Below are positions 49,124 to 57,904 of a DNA stretch of 64,000 nt, piece after piece. The position numbers and the translations under genes were made by a program. The notes beneath the pieces were generated by a model. That model was not told where the DNA came from, did not search any database, and saw nothing but the letters and a program-made list of their open reading frames with translations. Each line of letters opens with the position of its first letter. Position 1 is the stretch's first letter. Origin of the DNA: Psychrosphaera aestuarii (GTDB lineage Bacteria > Pseudomonadota > Gammaproteobacteria > Enterobacterales > Alteromonadaceae); the NCBI RefSeq assembly GCF_017948405.1, contig NZ_CP072844.1, positions 1,426,001 to 1,490,000 on the forward strand, in the 5' to 3' direction.

Positions 49124-49450
49124 TTACCGTTCAAATGGTCCGTACAGCATTCTTGAACCATTAAGGCCATTATATACATCAATGAAATTATCTTGCTCAC
49201 TTTCAAGCATATATAAAGTAAACACAATACCATCCATTACAATTTCATTCCGGTCTTCGCAAACTTCAGAGTACTTAAGGCGACGGTAACGCATTGTTTT
49301 CTCTGGCAGTTCAAATCTATGCAAATCGGAAACGGACATTTGCACACGGATATACTCCAACTCAGAGGATGCACATTGTCTGATGCGTTGAGCTTGAGCA
49401 GCCAAGCTAATCATTAGTAACGAAAGAGACAACAAAAGTAGAATTTTCAT
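49124..49450 (-). CDS. hypothetical secreted 108-aa protein, cassette 1 (attI-proximal)
   Basis: Start ATG 49450 (MKILLLLSLSLLMISLAAQA) gives a signal peptide; a GTG two codons earlier (49456) is less likely. The two-cysteine mature part ends RMLYGPFER. It is about 89% identical to the cassette 14 protein (38258-38584), and both attCs share the same variant, so the whole cassette was copied. Lying first after attI, it is probably the most recently inserted cassette and the one best placed for expression from the integron promoter (inference). Confidence 0.75.
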   Translation of the reverse strand: MKILLLLSLSLLMISLAAQAQRIRQCASSELEYIRVQMSVSDLHRFELPEKTMRYRRLKYSEVCEDRNEIVMDGIVFTLYMLESEQDNFIDVYNGLNGSRMLYGPFER

Positions 49451-49560
49451 GTTCACATAACAGTATATTATGTACAGGGCTAAGTAACCTGTACTTTATT
49501 GATTAGCAAATAATTGCATAAAAGTATCAGTAGATCAAAACGTTATATTATAAAAATTTC
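49451..49560 (-). other. attI recombination site region
   Basis: The first cassette boundary ACATAAC (49455-49461, GTTATGT on the cassette strand) has no attC palindrome on its right, where the sequence TATATTATGTACAGGGCTAAG begins. This is the expected attI position beside intI. An inverted repeat GTACAGG (49472-49478)/CCTGTAC (49488-49494) follows and may be part of the integrase-binding repeats. Exact limits cannot be set by eye. Confidence 0.75.
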
Positions 49561-49708
49561 AGGTATAGGATTCAAAAGCGTAATTACCTGTACTTCTATT
49601 TAATTCCAGACACTAGACTAAGTCTAAATTTTAATTAAATCAGTATGCTATAGATGTGGACTTGAACTTTCGGTAGTTATGTAGCGTGCGCAGTAATTGA
49701 AAGTACAG
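49472..49708. repeat. three dispersed CCTGTACTT/AAGTACAG elements between attI and intI
   Basis: Copies: the inverted pair at 49472-49494, a direct CCTGTACTT at 49587-49595, and an inverted AAGTACAG at 49701-49708. Repeats of this kind in attI1 are accessory integrase-binding sites (DR1/DR2), but regulator binding is an equal possibility. The rest of 49495-49745 is AT-rich with no coding frame. Confidence 0.5.
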
Positions 49709-49745
49709 TCTAGTTTTGTTTGCAAGTTCGTCATTTTCATTAACA

Positions 49746-49761
49746 CTGTTTATTAAAACAG
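49746..49761. promoter_or_regulatory. LexA (SOS) box upstream of intI
   Basis: CTGTTTATTAAAACAG, the CTG-N10-CAG format of the gammaproteobacterial LexA box, flanked by symmetrical CA/TG. It lies 11 bp before the intI ATG, overlapping the promoter/leader. LexA repression of intI is established in Vibrio and class 1 integrons; here it is predicted from sequence. Confidence 0.85.
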
Positions 49762-49772
49762 TGGGGTGAAAT

Positions 49773-50735
49773 ATGGGGCAGTCTCCTTTTTTAGAGAGTA
49801 TTAGAGCAGTACTTCGTACCAGGCATTACAGCCTACAAACCGAAAAAACTTATTTACTTTGGATTAAGCGTTTTATTTTGTATCAAAATAAGCGCCATCC
49901 GAAGGACATGGGTGAGCAAGAGGTAACAGAGTTTTTAACGCATCTGGCGCTAGAAAGGAAAGTGACGGCGGCAACTCAAAATTTAGCACTTTGCTCTATT
50001 GTTTTTATGTATAAGCATATTTTTGATCGTGAATTAACCTTATTAGATGAAGCGGTTAGAGCAAGAAAACCACGAAGAGTGCCTACAGTGTTAACGAACG
50101 ACGAAGCGATGAGTTTGATTTCAGTAATGAGGCCACCATATTCGTTGATGTTTTCTATGTTATATGGATGTGGGCTGAGAAAAGCTGAATTACTATCGCT
50201 AAGAGTTAAAGATATTGATTTTGGAGGCAATTCTGTATTTGTATTTCGAGGTAAGGGAGCAAAGGACAGGGTAACACTACTGCCTAAGGCATTAGTTCCG
50301 GATATTGAGAGACAAATAAAAAAAGTGGCCGACATACATGAAAAAGACCTGATTGAAGGTGAGGGCAGAACAAGCCTCCCTCAGAGTCTTGCCCGAAAGT
50401 ACCCCTCAGCGATTAAGGCATTGAAGTGGCAATACTTGTTTCCGTCGAAAGTACGCTGCATTCATCCACATGACGGCTATATTTGTCGTCATCATATTCA
50501 TTGGTCAAGTCTCGCAAAGGTTCTGCGCACGGCGGTCAATGAAATTGGAATTCGTAAACATGTTACCGCACATACTTTTAGACATAGTTTTGCCACACAA
50601 ATGTTATTAGCAGGGACGGATATAAGAACCGTACAAGAGCTGCTCGGGCATTCAGATGTGCGAACAACGCAAATTTATACTCATGTTATCGGGCAACATC
50701 AATCTGGTGCGATAAGTCCACTTGATCACAAGTAA
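49773..50735 (+). CDS. intI: integron integrase
   Basis: A 320-residue tyrosine recombinase that would join attI x attC and attC x attC. Catalytic residues are R136 (GCGLRKAEL), H267/R270 (TAHTFRHSFAT), H293 (LLGHSD) and Y302 (QIYTHV). The IntI-specific extra segment between motifs is present (AIKALKWQYLFPSKVRCIHPHDG, about 213-235). It looks intact and full length. GGGGTGA lies upstream of the ATG and the LexA box just before that. Its 3' end overlaps the convergent ABC1 gene by 10 bp. It faces away from its array, as in other integrons. Confidence 0.95.
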   Translation: MGQSPFLESIRAVLRTRHYSLQTEKTYLLWIKRFILYQNKRHPKDMGEQEVTEFLTHLALERKVTAATQNLALCSIVFMYKHIFDRELTLLDEAVRARKPRRVPTVLTNDEAMSLISVMRPPYSLMFSMLYGCGLRKAELLSLRVKDIDFGGNSVFVFRGKGAKDRVTLLPKALVPDIERQIKKVADIHEKDLIEGEGRTSLPQSLARKYPSAIKALKWQYLFPSKVRCIHPHDGYICRHHIHWSSLAKVLRTAVNEIGIRKHVTAHTFRHSFATQMLLAGTDIRTVQELLGHSDVRTTQIYTHVIGQHQSGAISPLDHK

Positions 50736-52081
50736 GCTTGCATAAGTTGACGGACATTTACCTTGGCCTTTAGGTTGCTCGCTAATAAATATAGCCCGCC
50801 AATTTTACGGTGAATAAAAAGTGCATCTACTGGTGGCGTGTGCCACTCAGACTGGAAGTTTTTAATGTTCAGCGCAACGTCCCGAACGCGAGTTGCCAAA
50901 TTACTACTCGCAAAGTCGTAGTCTTCATCACGTCGAAGTGGTTCACATGCCAAGTCGAATATCTTCATCACTTCGTTAAGGTATTCGGGCTGGATAGTAT
51001 CGTCAAAAAAGCCAATTTGTTTTGCCGCAATGACCGCAGATTCGCTATCTTGATTTATACCAGCATTAATGAGCGCTAAATAACCGTCACTTGTGTGCGA
51101 AGGAATTTTTCTGGTTGCCCCGAAATCAAGCAAGCCGATACGTTTACTGTTTTTATCATAAACATAATTAGCAAAATTAGGATCGGTTTGCATTAACTTA
51201 AAAGAAAACAGTTCTTTTAGCATTAAATCAAGCAAATCGCTTATTATTTTATTGCGCTCGAGCTGGGGCAAATTATTAGTTTGTTCAATAGCAATACCAT
51301 CAACATAGTCCATAACGAGAACATCTGTATTAGACAATGAACTGTGAACATACGGCATGTTAAAAGGAGAATCTAATAAATGGCGCTGAAAGGTCGCAAC
51401 ATGTTCAGCTTCAAGTTGGTAATCAGCTTCGTTTTGAAGTTGTTGTTTGGTAGCTTCAAGCAGTGGTGAAATGTCGACATGCTGTGGCAATAAACGTGAC
51501 ATTTTAAGTAATCTAGCAACATTATCTACATCACTTTCAATAGATTTCCGTACCCCAGGGTATTGCACCTTTACGGCTAATGCTTGACCATTTGCTAACG
51601 TCGCTTTATGAACCTGGCCAATAGAAGCTGCAGCAAAAGGGCGTAAATCAAAATGGCTAAAACTATCCAACCAATTTTCGCCCCAACTCGTCTTTAATAA
51701 CTGCACTAATTGTTTGTGGGGCATGGGCTCTGCGTCAGCTCGTAAGCGAGCTAATAAGGCACTAAGTTCAGGAGACAACAACTCACCGGCATCCATTGAA
51801 ATCATTTGACCTAATTTCATTGCCGCACCTCTTAAGGTGGCCAGTTTGTTAGCAAACTGTTCTATATTATTTGGCGTTAGGAGTAGATCTTGACGATTAG
51901 GTTTCTCACCGCGGCTAACTTGTTTAACACCGTCTACTAGCATATTGCCGGCAATACGCGCGGCCAACCCACCAAATTTAGAAAGCCTCGCTATACGCGA
52001 GCTCGGCACCTTATGGCCTGATACTTTTAGCTTAGAAATAACGCCTCCTAAATTTTTTATAGTCTGTAAACCATAAAACAC
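50726..52081 (-). CDS. ABC1/AarF (UbiB-type) atypical kinase family protein
   Basis: A 451-residue protein of the UbiB/Coq8 family. The hallmark KxGQ motif is present (AAMKLGQMISMDAGELL, about residues 85-101), followed by an Ala-rich A-loop (FAAASIGQVHKATL), LAVKVQYPGV, and the catalytic/metal motifs in LMQTDPNFANYVYDK and IGLLDFGATRK. In this family the protein-kinase fold acts as a small-molecule ATPase supporting ubiquinone synthesis. It is not next to ubiE/ubiJ, so it may be an extra ABC1 paralogue. Overlaps intI convergently by 10 bp. Confidence 0.9.
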   Translation of the reverse strand: MFYGLQTIKNLGGVISKLKVSGHKVPSSRIARLSKFGGLAARIAGNMLVDGVKQVSRGEKPNRQDLLLTPNNIEQFANKLATLRGAAMKLGQMISMDAGELLSPELSALLARLRADAEPMPHKQLVQLLKTSWGENWLDSFSHFDLRPFAAASIGQVHKATLANGQALAVKVQYPGVRKSIESDVDNVARLLKMSRLLPQHVDISPLLEATKQQLQNEADYQLEAEHVATFQRHLLDSPFNMPYVHSSLSNTDVLVMDYVDGIAIEQTNNLPQLERNKIISDLLDLMLKELFSFKLMQTDPNFANYVYDKNSKRIGLLDFGATRKIPSHTSDGYLALINAGINQDSESAVIAAKQIGFFDDTIQPEYLNEVMKIFDLACEPLRRDEDYDFASSNLATRVRDVALNIKNFQSEWHTPPVDALFIHRKIGGLYLLASNLKAKVNVRQLMQAYL

Positions 52082-52104
52082 AACGAGCTGGCGCGACTCT
52101 CGGA

Positions 52105-53382
52105 TCAGTTTTTAACGGCAATAAACTGTGGCCGAGGTAACGTTTCCAAAATATGATATAAATAAATAACACCAAACGTGAGCACCCCAACGAAGATATA
52201 AAGCCAGAAGCCACCAAATAAATCCAAAATAATACCGCCACCAAGGGGAGCAAGCGCATAGCCAAAATCATAAATGGAAGCTGCGCCAAAGTAAGCCCCA
52301 CGCAAGTGAGATGGCGCAATTCGATCAATATGCACATTCATCGTCGGGAATAATATCGCCTCAGCGAGACTCATCACCACGGTTGCGCCAATAAAGCCCC
52401 AGAACAGTGTAAGTGGATTAAAAGCTATCCAAAATTGAGATGCAGCCAATAACAGCAAACCAATCTTTACGCGAGTGACTAGGCTTTGCTTGGCCATTAG
52501 TTTAAGCAATAAAAACTGGCAACTAATAATCACTATCGCGTTGGTAAATATAATTGACGAGATCAACTCGAGTAAGTTCGGAACCTTGGCACGAGTTAAG
52601 TACTGTACGAGCGAACTATCCATTTGTGCATAAATAAACATACAAAGTACATTTGCTAAGATCAAACACTGAAACATCTTGTCTTGTTTGAGTACGGACA
52701 AGGTTGTTTTAAAACTCGTGTCAGGTGAGGCATGACCGGCTGCCGACTCAACGTTGGCATTATTTATGTTACGAATGCTGTCTGCTACCTCTAAACGTTT
52801 TTGGCCTCGAAAACCAATAAATAGCAAACCTAACAACAACACGAAGGCATAGGTGGTAATATAAAAACTCGATTGCTCTCCGGTTAACCCCAAAAACACG
52901 CCAGCAATTGGGCCGATAGCACAACCAACATTGACGATAAAATACATAGCTTGCATTGCCAACTCTCGAGTTTGGCTGTCTTTAATAATATCGCCGATCA
53001 GCGCGGAGGTTAAAGGGCGCCACAACGCAGTCGCTATTGAGCAGAGTGAAATAACGACGATAAAGCTCATAATAGTGTTGGCTTCAGCAAGCAACGCAAA
53101 AGAAATAATATAAAGAATACCCGTGCCATACATCATTAAATGACGGCCAAACTTATCTGAGAGTACACTGCCAATAAAGGTAGTCACAACAGAAACGACA
53201 GCAGATCCAGATAAGATCAGTCCCACTTCAGTTGCCGATAAGCCAAATTTTTCGTACAAAATTACCGCGAGAAATGGCCAAACCATATAAAAGCTGCCAC
53301 GGGTAATAAAAGAGCCAAATAGTAAAATCCACATAAGTGGTGGAAATTGTTTTAAACGCTGAATAGAAATATCACTTCGCAT
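52105..53382 (-). CDS. MFS transporter, MdtH-like
   Basis: A 425-residue permease with 12 predicted helices. It begins RLKQFPPLMWILLFGSFITR and has the loop motif GSVLSDKFGRHLMMYGTGIL (about residues 71-90), near the efflux-type MFS group (MdtH/YfcJ-like). The substrate is unknown. It begins 3 bp after the GNAT gene on the same strand and is followed by the ABC1 gene 23 bp downstream, so the three may be one transcript. Confidence 0.87.
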   Translation of the reverse strand: MRSDISIQRLKQFPPLMWILLFGSFITRGSFYMVWPFLAVILYEKFGLSATEVGLILSGSAVVSVVTTFIGSVLSDKFGRHLMMYGTGILYIISFALLAEANTIMSFIVVISLCSIATALWRPLTSALIGDIIKDSQTRELAMQAMYFIVNVGCAIGPIAGVFLGLTGEQSSFYITTYAFVLLLGLLFIGFRGQKRLEVADSIRNINNANVESAAGHASPDTSFKTTLSVLKQDKMFQCLILANVLCMFIYAQMDSSLVQYLTRAKVPNLLELISSIIFTNAIVIISCQFLLLKLMAKQSLVTRVKIGLLLLAASQFWIAFNPLTLFWGFIGATVVMSLAEAILFPTMNVHIDRIAPSHLRGAYFGAASIYDFGYALAPLGGGIILDLFGGFWLYIFVGVLTFGVIYLYHILETLPRPQFIAVKN

Positions 53383-53385
53383 TAA

Positions 53386-53901
53386 TTACGTCTTTTTTAT
53401 TAGGGGACGGATGTACTCAAAATACAACAACGTTTCATCCGGATCCGTTAAGTCTTTTGTGCCTTTAGCTTGAAAGCCCAAACGGTGTAGTAAAGCAATT
53501 GATCGGGTATTTTCCTCTTGCACAATGGCGCACAACGTTGAATAACCATTTTTTATTGCCCAGTTTCGAAGTCCAATACTTGCTTCAAGTGCGTAACCTT
53601 GTCCTTCGAATTCTGGTAAGAAGGCGTAACCAAGGTCGGGAAACTCCAATTGATCACGATTAATTAATGTCACCCCACCAATAGGTTGATTTGTACTTCT
53701 TAGACAAACAGCAAAAAAGCCAAAATGGGGATAACCAGTGGAGTAACGGTCGATAATTTCCTTTTGTGCTTTTTCAATAGTATCGACACCTCGGTCAGCA
53801 ATATTTTGCTTAAACCCTTCAGTATTTAACAGCGCTTTTATAAAAGTCGCATCGTCGATAGTAAGTTCACGGATGATCAACCTTTCGGTATTAAGCTGCA
53901 T
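53386..53901 (-). CDS. GNAT N-acetyltransferase (RimJ/RimL type)
   Basis: A 171-residue acetyltransferase: MQLNTERLIIRELTIDDATF start, acetyl-CoA loop PEFEGQGYALEASIGLRNWA (about 95-114), and ENTRSIALLHRLGFQAKGTK. Targets of this group include ribosomal protein N-termini and small amines. It precedes the MFS gene by 3 bp, suggesting co-expression. Unrelated in sequence detail to the GNAT cassette at 30182. Confidence 0.88.
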   Translation of the reverse strand: MQLNTERLIIRELTIDDATFIKALLNTEGFKQNIADRGVDTIEKAQKEIIDRYSTGYPHFGFFAVCLRSTNQPIGGVTLINRDQLEFPDLGYAFLPEFEGQGYALEASIGLRNWAIKNGYSTLCAIVQEENTRSIALLHRLGFQAKGTKDLTDPDETLLYFEYIRPLIKKT

Positions 53902-54000
53902 AGAACATTCTTTCTGAAGTTTAAGTGAGGTGCTTAGAATATAGCGAAAAGGTAATTAAATAACAGTGTATTTTTCTAATCTGTACAATTAGATAAAGTA

Positions 54001-54021
54001 AAGCCCACACAAGGTGGGCTT
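54001..54021 (-). terminator. hairpin after the liu operon
   Basis: AAGCCCAC/GTGGGCTT with an ACAAG loop, 48 bp past the liuE stop; the following T-run is weak (TACTTTATC). Probably the operon terminator. Confidence 0.65.
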
Positions 54022-54068
54022 AGAAAAGCAGATGTCTGAATATCAAAAGCGGGTATTTAACCTAGCCA

Positions 54069-54980
54069 TTAACTCAAAATAGCTGCCGCGACTTTTGAAT
54101 TTCCAGATTTACCAAGTGCTGTACATATGGTTTTTCCAGCTTTCGCTAATTTAGTTAAATCAACACCGTGTTCAATACCAAGGCCATTGAGCATATAGAC
54201 AACATCTTCAGACGCTACGTTACCAGATGCGCCTTTAGCATAAGGACAACCGCCTAATCCGGCGACGGCAGAGTCTATGACGCTAACGCCTAACTCTAAA
54301 CAAGCATATATGTTTGCCAACGCCTGACCATACGTATCATGGAAGTGAATAGCTAGACACTCCATTGGGACTGCTTGAGCAACCGACGCTAACATCAGCT
54401 TGGCTTTTTCTGGCGTACCTACACCAATAGTATCGCCCAGTGAAATTTCATAACAACCCATTTCATAAAGTGTACGAGCAACTTCTACGACTTTTTCGAC
54501 GTCCACTTCACCTTCATAAGGGCAGCCAAGCACACAAGAAACGTAGCCACGAACGCGAACACCATCTTGCTGTGCACGTTCCATTATCGGTTGAAAACGC
54601 GCTAAGCTCTCTTCAATGGAACAGTTGATATTTTTTTGACTAAAGGCTTCGCTAGCCGCACCAAAAATAGCCACTTCTTTAACGCCAGCAGCCACCGCAG
54701 CTTCATAACCTTTCATGTTAGGCGTGAGAGCAGGGTAGTTAATTCCGTCAACTTGATCGATCATGCTGTATATTTCTGCAGAGCCCGCCATTTGTGGCAC
54801 CCATTTTGGGGACACAAATGAACCTGCTTCAATAACGCTTAAACCCGTTTCAGATAACTCATTAATTAATGTGACTTTATCTTCAATGCTCACTGGCACT
54901 TCATTTTGCAGTCCGTCTCTTGGGCCAACTTCAACAATTTTCACTTTATCAGGAAAACTATTACTCATCACAATAGTCAT
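54069..54980 (-). CDS. liuE: hydroxymethylglutaryl-CoA lyase
   Basis: Cleaves HMG-CoA to acetoacetate and acetyl-CoA, the last step of leucine breakdown. The 303-residue sequence has the (beta/alpha)8 start [15 protein letters not shown] with the catalytic Asp-Gly-Leu-Gln, the metal histidines in [14 protein letters not shown], and the signature loop [14 protein letters not shown] with its catalytic cysteine. Last gene of the operon, 2 bp after liuD. Length and motifs are standard. Confidence 0.95.
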   Translation of the reverse strand: MTIVMSNSFPDKVKIVEVGPRDGLQNEVPVSIEDKVTLINELSETGLSVIEAGSFVSPKWVPQMAGSAEIYSMIDQVDGINYPALTPNMKGYEAAVAAGVKEVAIFGAASEAFSQKNINCSIEESLARFQPIMERAQQDGVRVRGYVSCVLGCPYEGEVDVEKVVEVARTLYEMGCYEISLGDTIGVGTPEKAKLMLASVAQAVPMECLAIHFHDTYGQALANIYACLELGVSVIDSAVAGLGGCPYAKGASGNVASEDVVYMLNGLGIEHGVDLTKLAKAGKTICTALGKSGNSKVAAAILS

Positions 54981-54982
54981 GG

Positions 54983-56998
54983 TTACTCTTCCTCGTATTC
55001 AATGGCAAGCAACTCAGCGCCATCAGCAACTAAAGCACCCGGAGCAAAAAATACTTCCTTCACCACGCCGTCTTTTGGCGCTTTAATGGTGTACTCCATT
55101 TTCATGGCTTCCATAATGATCAGATTTTGATCTGCAGTAACCTTGTCACCCGCACTCACCATAACGTCAACTAATGTGCCATTCATAGGAGCAGTTAGCC
55201 CGCCGCCTTGCTCTAATTCAGCATTGGCATAATCAACTGGTACATCTTTGGCAAAGGTAGAAACGTCTTTATTGTTAAATACGGTGAGTTTATTCTCAAA
55301 ATCAGCCACGGTAACCGTGATTTTATGACCATCAATAGAAGCCACAAGCTCATCATTATTAAGTGCACCAGAAACCGTAAATGTAGTACCGGACAACGTC
55401 ATCAATAAGGTCATGGTGTTTGCATTTTCAACGCGTTCAGCTGAAACCACATGGGTTTCACCCGTCTTGTCCGTTAGTTTTACTGTAAACTGTTGAGCTT
55501 CATTAACTTTCCAGCCAGTAAACGCATGCCATGGTGAGTAAGGGTCGCTTGATGACTCGGCAAATATAGCGTTGTCATTGGCTTGTTTTAGCAATTGATA
55601 CAAGGCTGCTAGCGCTAACGATTGTTTCTGATCTGTGTGATTAGGTGTAAACAAGGTGTCATTGTGCTTAGTGATAAAGTTGGTATCTAAATCGGCCGCT
55701 TGGAATGACTTATGTTCAAGTAAGCTAGCTAAAAACGCTAAGTTTGTGGTAACCCCAGCGATTCGATAATCATCTAAAGCACGCAACATACGTTGTAATG
55801 CGCGTTCACGGTTTTCGTCCCAAACAATTAGCTTGGCAATCATTGGATCGTAAAAGGTCGATACTTCGTCATTTTCACGAACACCCGTATCAACTCGAAC
55901 GTGACTATTTTGCTCAGGCTGACGTAAATAATGAAGATGACCCGTTGCCGGTAAAAAGTCATTGTCTGGATCTTCAGCATAAATACGCACTTCAAAAGCG
56001 TGACCATTAACCGTTACGTCTTGTTGTGCTATTGGTAGCGATTCACCTGATGCAATTTGTAATTGCCATTCAACTAGATCTTGGCCTGTGATCATTTCAG
56101 TTACAGGGTGCTCAACTTGCAAGCGAGTATTCATTTCCATGAAATAGAATGAGCCGTCAACGTCGTATAGAAACTCAACGGTACCCGCACCTTCATAGTC
56201 AATCGCTTGCGCAGCTCTAACAGCAGCTTCACCCATGGCGATGCGTATTTCTGTTGGTAAACCCGGTGCTGGCGCCTCTTCAATCACCTTTTGATGACGA
56301 CGTTGCACCGAGCAGTCGCGTTCGGCTAGATAAACACCGTTACCATGCTGGTCGCAGAATACTTGGATTTCAACGTGACGAGGTTTTGTTAAGTAACGCT
56401 CAATAAGCATTTTGTCGTTGCCAAAACCATTAATAGCTTCGCGTTTAGCTGAGGCAAGGGCATCGTCAAATTCTTTTTCATTTTCAACAATGCGCATCCC
56501 TTTACCACCGCCACCGTAAGCTGCTTTTAACAGTTGAGGGTAGCCAATTTTTGCAGACTCAGCTTTTAGGAATTCTGGGTCTTGATTGTCGCCATGATAA
56601 CCAGGAACTAACGGTACATTGGCTTTTTCCATGATGATTTTAGCGGCACTTTTTGAGCCCATGGCTTCGATGGCGCCAATTGGTGGTCCAATAAAGACAA
56701 TATCATTGTCGGCACAAGCTTGGGCAAACAAGGCATTTTCAGACAAAAAACCGTAGCCAGGATGAATAGCTTGCGCTCCAGATTTTTTGGCAACATCAAT
56801 GATGGTTTCGTATTTTAAATAAGAATCTTTACTCGGTGCTGGACCAATTAAAAACGCTTCGTCCGCCATTTTGACGTGACGCGAATTAGCATCAGCTTCA
56901 GAGTAAACAGCTACACAACGAATACCCATTTTATGTGCCGTTTCGATAACGCGACAGGCGATCTCGCCTCGGTTTGCTATTAAAATTTTATTAAACAT
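54983..56998 (-). CDS. liuD: 3-methylcrotonyl-CoA carboxylase, biotin-containing alpha subunit
   Basis: Biotin carboxylase plus biotin carrier half of 3-methylcrotonyl-CoA carboxylase (3-methylcrotonyl-CoA to 3-methylglutaconyl-CoA). The N-terminus [18 protein letters not shown] opens the carboxylase domain. ATP-binding [13 protein letters not shown] (about 160-172) and [14 protein letters not shown] (about 290) follow. The C-terminal carrier has the biotinyl lysine in EAMKMEYTI near residue 640. Start 56998 is preferred; the ATG at 57010, overlapping the liuC stop, is possible and adds four residues. Functions with LiuB as an alpha6beta6 complex. Confidence 0.95.
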   Translation of the reverse strand: MFNKILIANRGEIACRVIETAHKMGIRCVAVYSEADANSRHVKMADEAFLIGPAPSKDSYLKYETIIDVAKKSGAQAIHPGYGFLSENALFAQACADNDIVFIGPPIGAIEAMGSKSAAKIIMEKANVPLVPGYHGDNQDPEFLKAESAKIGYPQLLKAAYGGGGKGMRIVENEKEFDDALASAKREAINGFGNDKMLIERYLTKPRHVEIQVFCDQHGNGVYLAERDCSVQRRHQKVIEEAPAPGLPTEIRIAMGEAAVRAAQAIDYEGAGTVEFLYDVDGSFYFMEMNTRLQVEHPVTEMITGQDLVEWQLQIASGESLPIAQQDVTVNGHAFEVRIYAEDPDNDFLPATGHLHYLRQPEQNSHVRVDTGVRENDEVSTFYDPMIAKLIVWDENRERALQRMLRALDDYRIAGVTTNLAFLASLLEHKSFQAADLDTNFITKHNDTLFTPNHTDQKQSLALAALYQLLKQANDNAIFAESSSDPYSPWHAFTGWKVNEAQQFTVKLTDKTGETHVVSAERVENANTMTLLMTLSGTTFTVSGALNNDELVASIDGHKITVTVADFENKLTVFNNKDVSTFAKDVPVDYANAELEQGGGLTAPMNGTLVDVMVSAGDKVTADQNLIIMEAMKMEYTIKAPKDGVVKEVFFAPGALVADGAELLAIEYEEE

Positions 56999-57009
56999 AA
57001 GAAATTCCA

Positions 57010-57891
57010 TTAACCCTTATTTGACAGAGTATTCGTTAACCAGTTTGCGCTGCGTTTTTCAAAAAATGCCGACAAGCCTTCTTGACCCTCTTCCGATACT
57101 CTTATAGCAGCAATACGCTCGCTAGTATCATTGATTAGAGCACAAGGCTTTGAATCTACATCTAAGCCTTTAGAACTAGCATCAAAATTTTGCACATCAA
57201 AAACTAACTGTTTTGCGGCTTGCATCGCAACGGGACCATTGGCTAATAACGCGCCAATCAAAGCTTCCACTTGGTCGTCCAATTGCTCTAATGAGATAAC
57301 TTCGCTCACCAAACTAAGTTGTTTTGCTGCTTCTGCCGAAAAACGTTCCGCCGTTTGAAAATACCGACGTGACGCGCGAGCGCCAATGGCATCAACCACA
57401 TAAGGGCTAATCGTTGCTGGAATTAATCCTAGTTTAACTTCACTTAAACAAAAGCTTGCTCGGTCGGACGCAACTGCCATATCACAACAAGCCACTAAAC
57501 CAACTGCACCACCAAAGGCGGCACCTTGCACTTTTGCAATGGTTGGAATAGACATGAAGTTAAGTACACGCAACATTTCAGCTAAGGCTTTGGCATCTTG
57601 CAGGTTCTCTTCATATGAATAACCGGCCATGCGTTTCATCCAGGCTAGGTCAGCGCCGGCACTAAAGCTTTTGCCGTTCGACGCAAGCACTAGGACTCTT
57701 GCTTTTTCGTTTTGCTCAATAGCTTGAAAGGCAGCGGTTAAATCACTGATAATTGCATCGTCAAAGGCGTTATGCTTTTCAGGACGGTTAAGGGTAACCG
57801 TTGCTACGCCGCGCTCATCAATACCAACAAGCACTGGCGATTCAGTCTGTTCTGTATTTAAAGGTACGTTGTCTACTTTATTTGAACTCAT
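57010..57891 (-). CDS. liuC: methylglutaconyl-CoA hydratase
   Basis: An enoyl-CoA hydratase-family enzyme turning 3-methylglutaconyl-CoA into HMG-CoA. The sequence (ATVTLNRPEKHNAFDDAII, NGKSFSAGADLAWMKRMAGY, oxyanion region GGAVGLVACCDMAVASD, SLSEVKLGLIPA-type motif) is typical of the crotonase fold and of liuC. Start ATG 57891 (MSSNKVDNV), 14 bp after the liuB stop, is preferred over the upstream frame start at 57948, which lies inside liuB. About 293 residues. Third structural gene of the operon. Confidence 0.93.
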   Translation of the reverse strand: MSSNKVDNVPLNTEQTESPVLVGIDERGVATVTLNRPEKHNAFDDAIISDLTAAFQAIEQNEKARVLVLASNGKSFSAGADLAWMKRMAGYSYEENLQDAKALAEMLRVLNFMSIPTIAKVQGAAFGGAVGLVACCDMAVASDRASFCLSEVKLGLIPATISPYVVDAIGARASRRYFQTAERFSAEAAKQLSLVSEVISLEQLDDQVEALIGALLANGPVAMQAAKQLVFDVQNFDASSKGLDVDSKPCALINDTSERIAAIRVSEEGQEGLSAFFEKRSANWLTNTLSNKG

Positions 57892-57904
57892 AATTAGGCT
57901 CCAA

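Larger units (their letters stand above)
30161..49461 (-). mobile_element. chromosomal integron cassette array (27 cassettes)
   Basis: A run of short genes, each followed on its 3' side by an imperfect palindrome of about 70-115 bp. On the plus strand each begins TAACGCY and ends CTTGTTAK, the inverse-core and core sites of attC. The array starts at attI beside intI (49.46 kb) and ends at the IS remnant. I count 26 recognisable attC sites, one decayed internal attC (43824) and one truncated terminal attC (30161). Genes read away from attI except the ParDE pair. This organisation matches sedentary chromosomal integrons of marine Gammaproteobacteria. Confidence 0.95.

Noticed and set aside
54440..55130. 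Plus-strand frames opposite liuE and liuD
   Set aside because: Shadow frames of strong minus-strand enzymes; no motifs.
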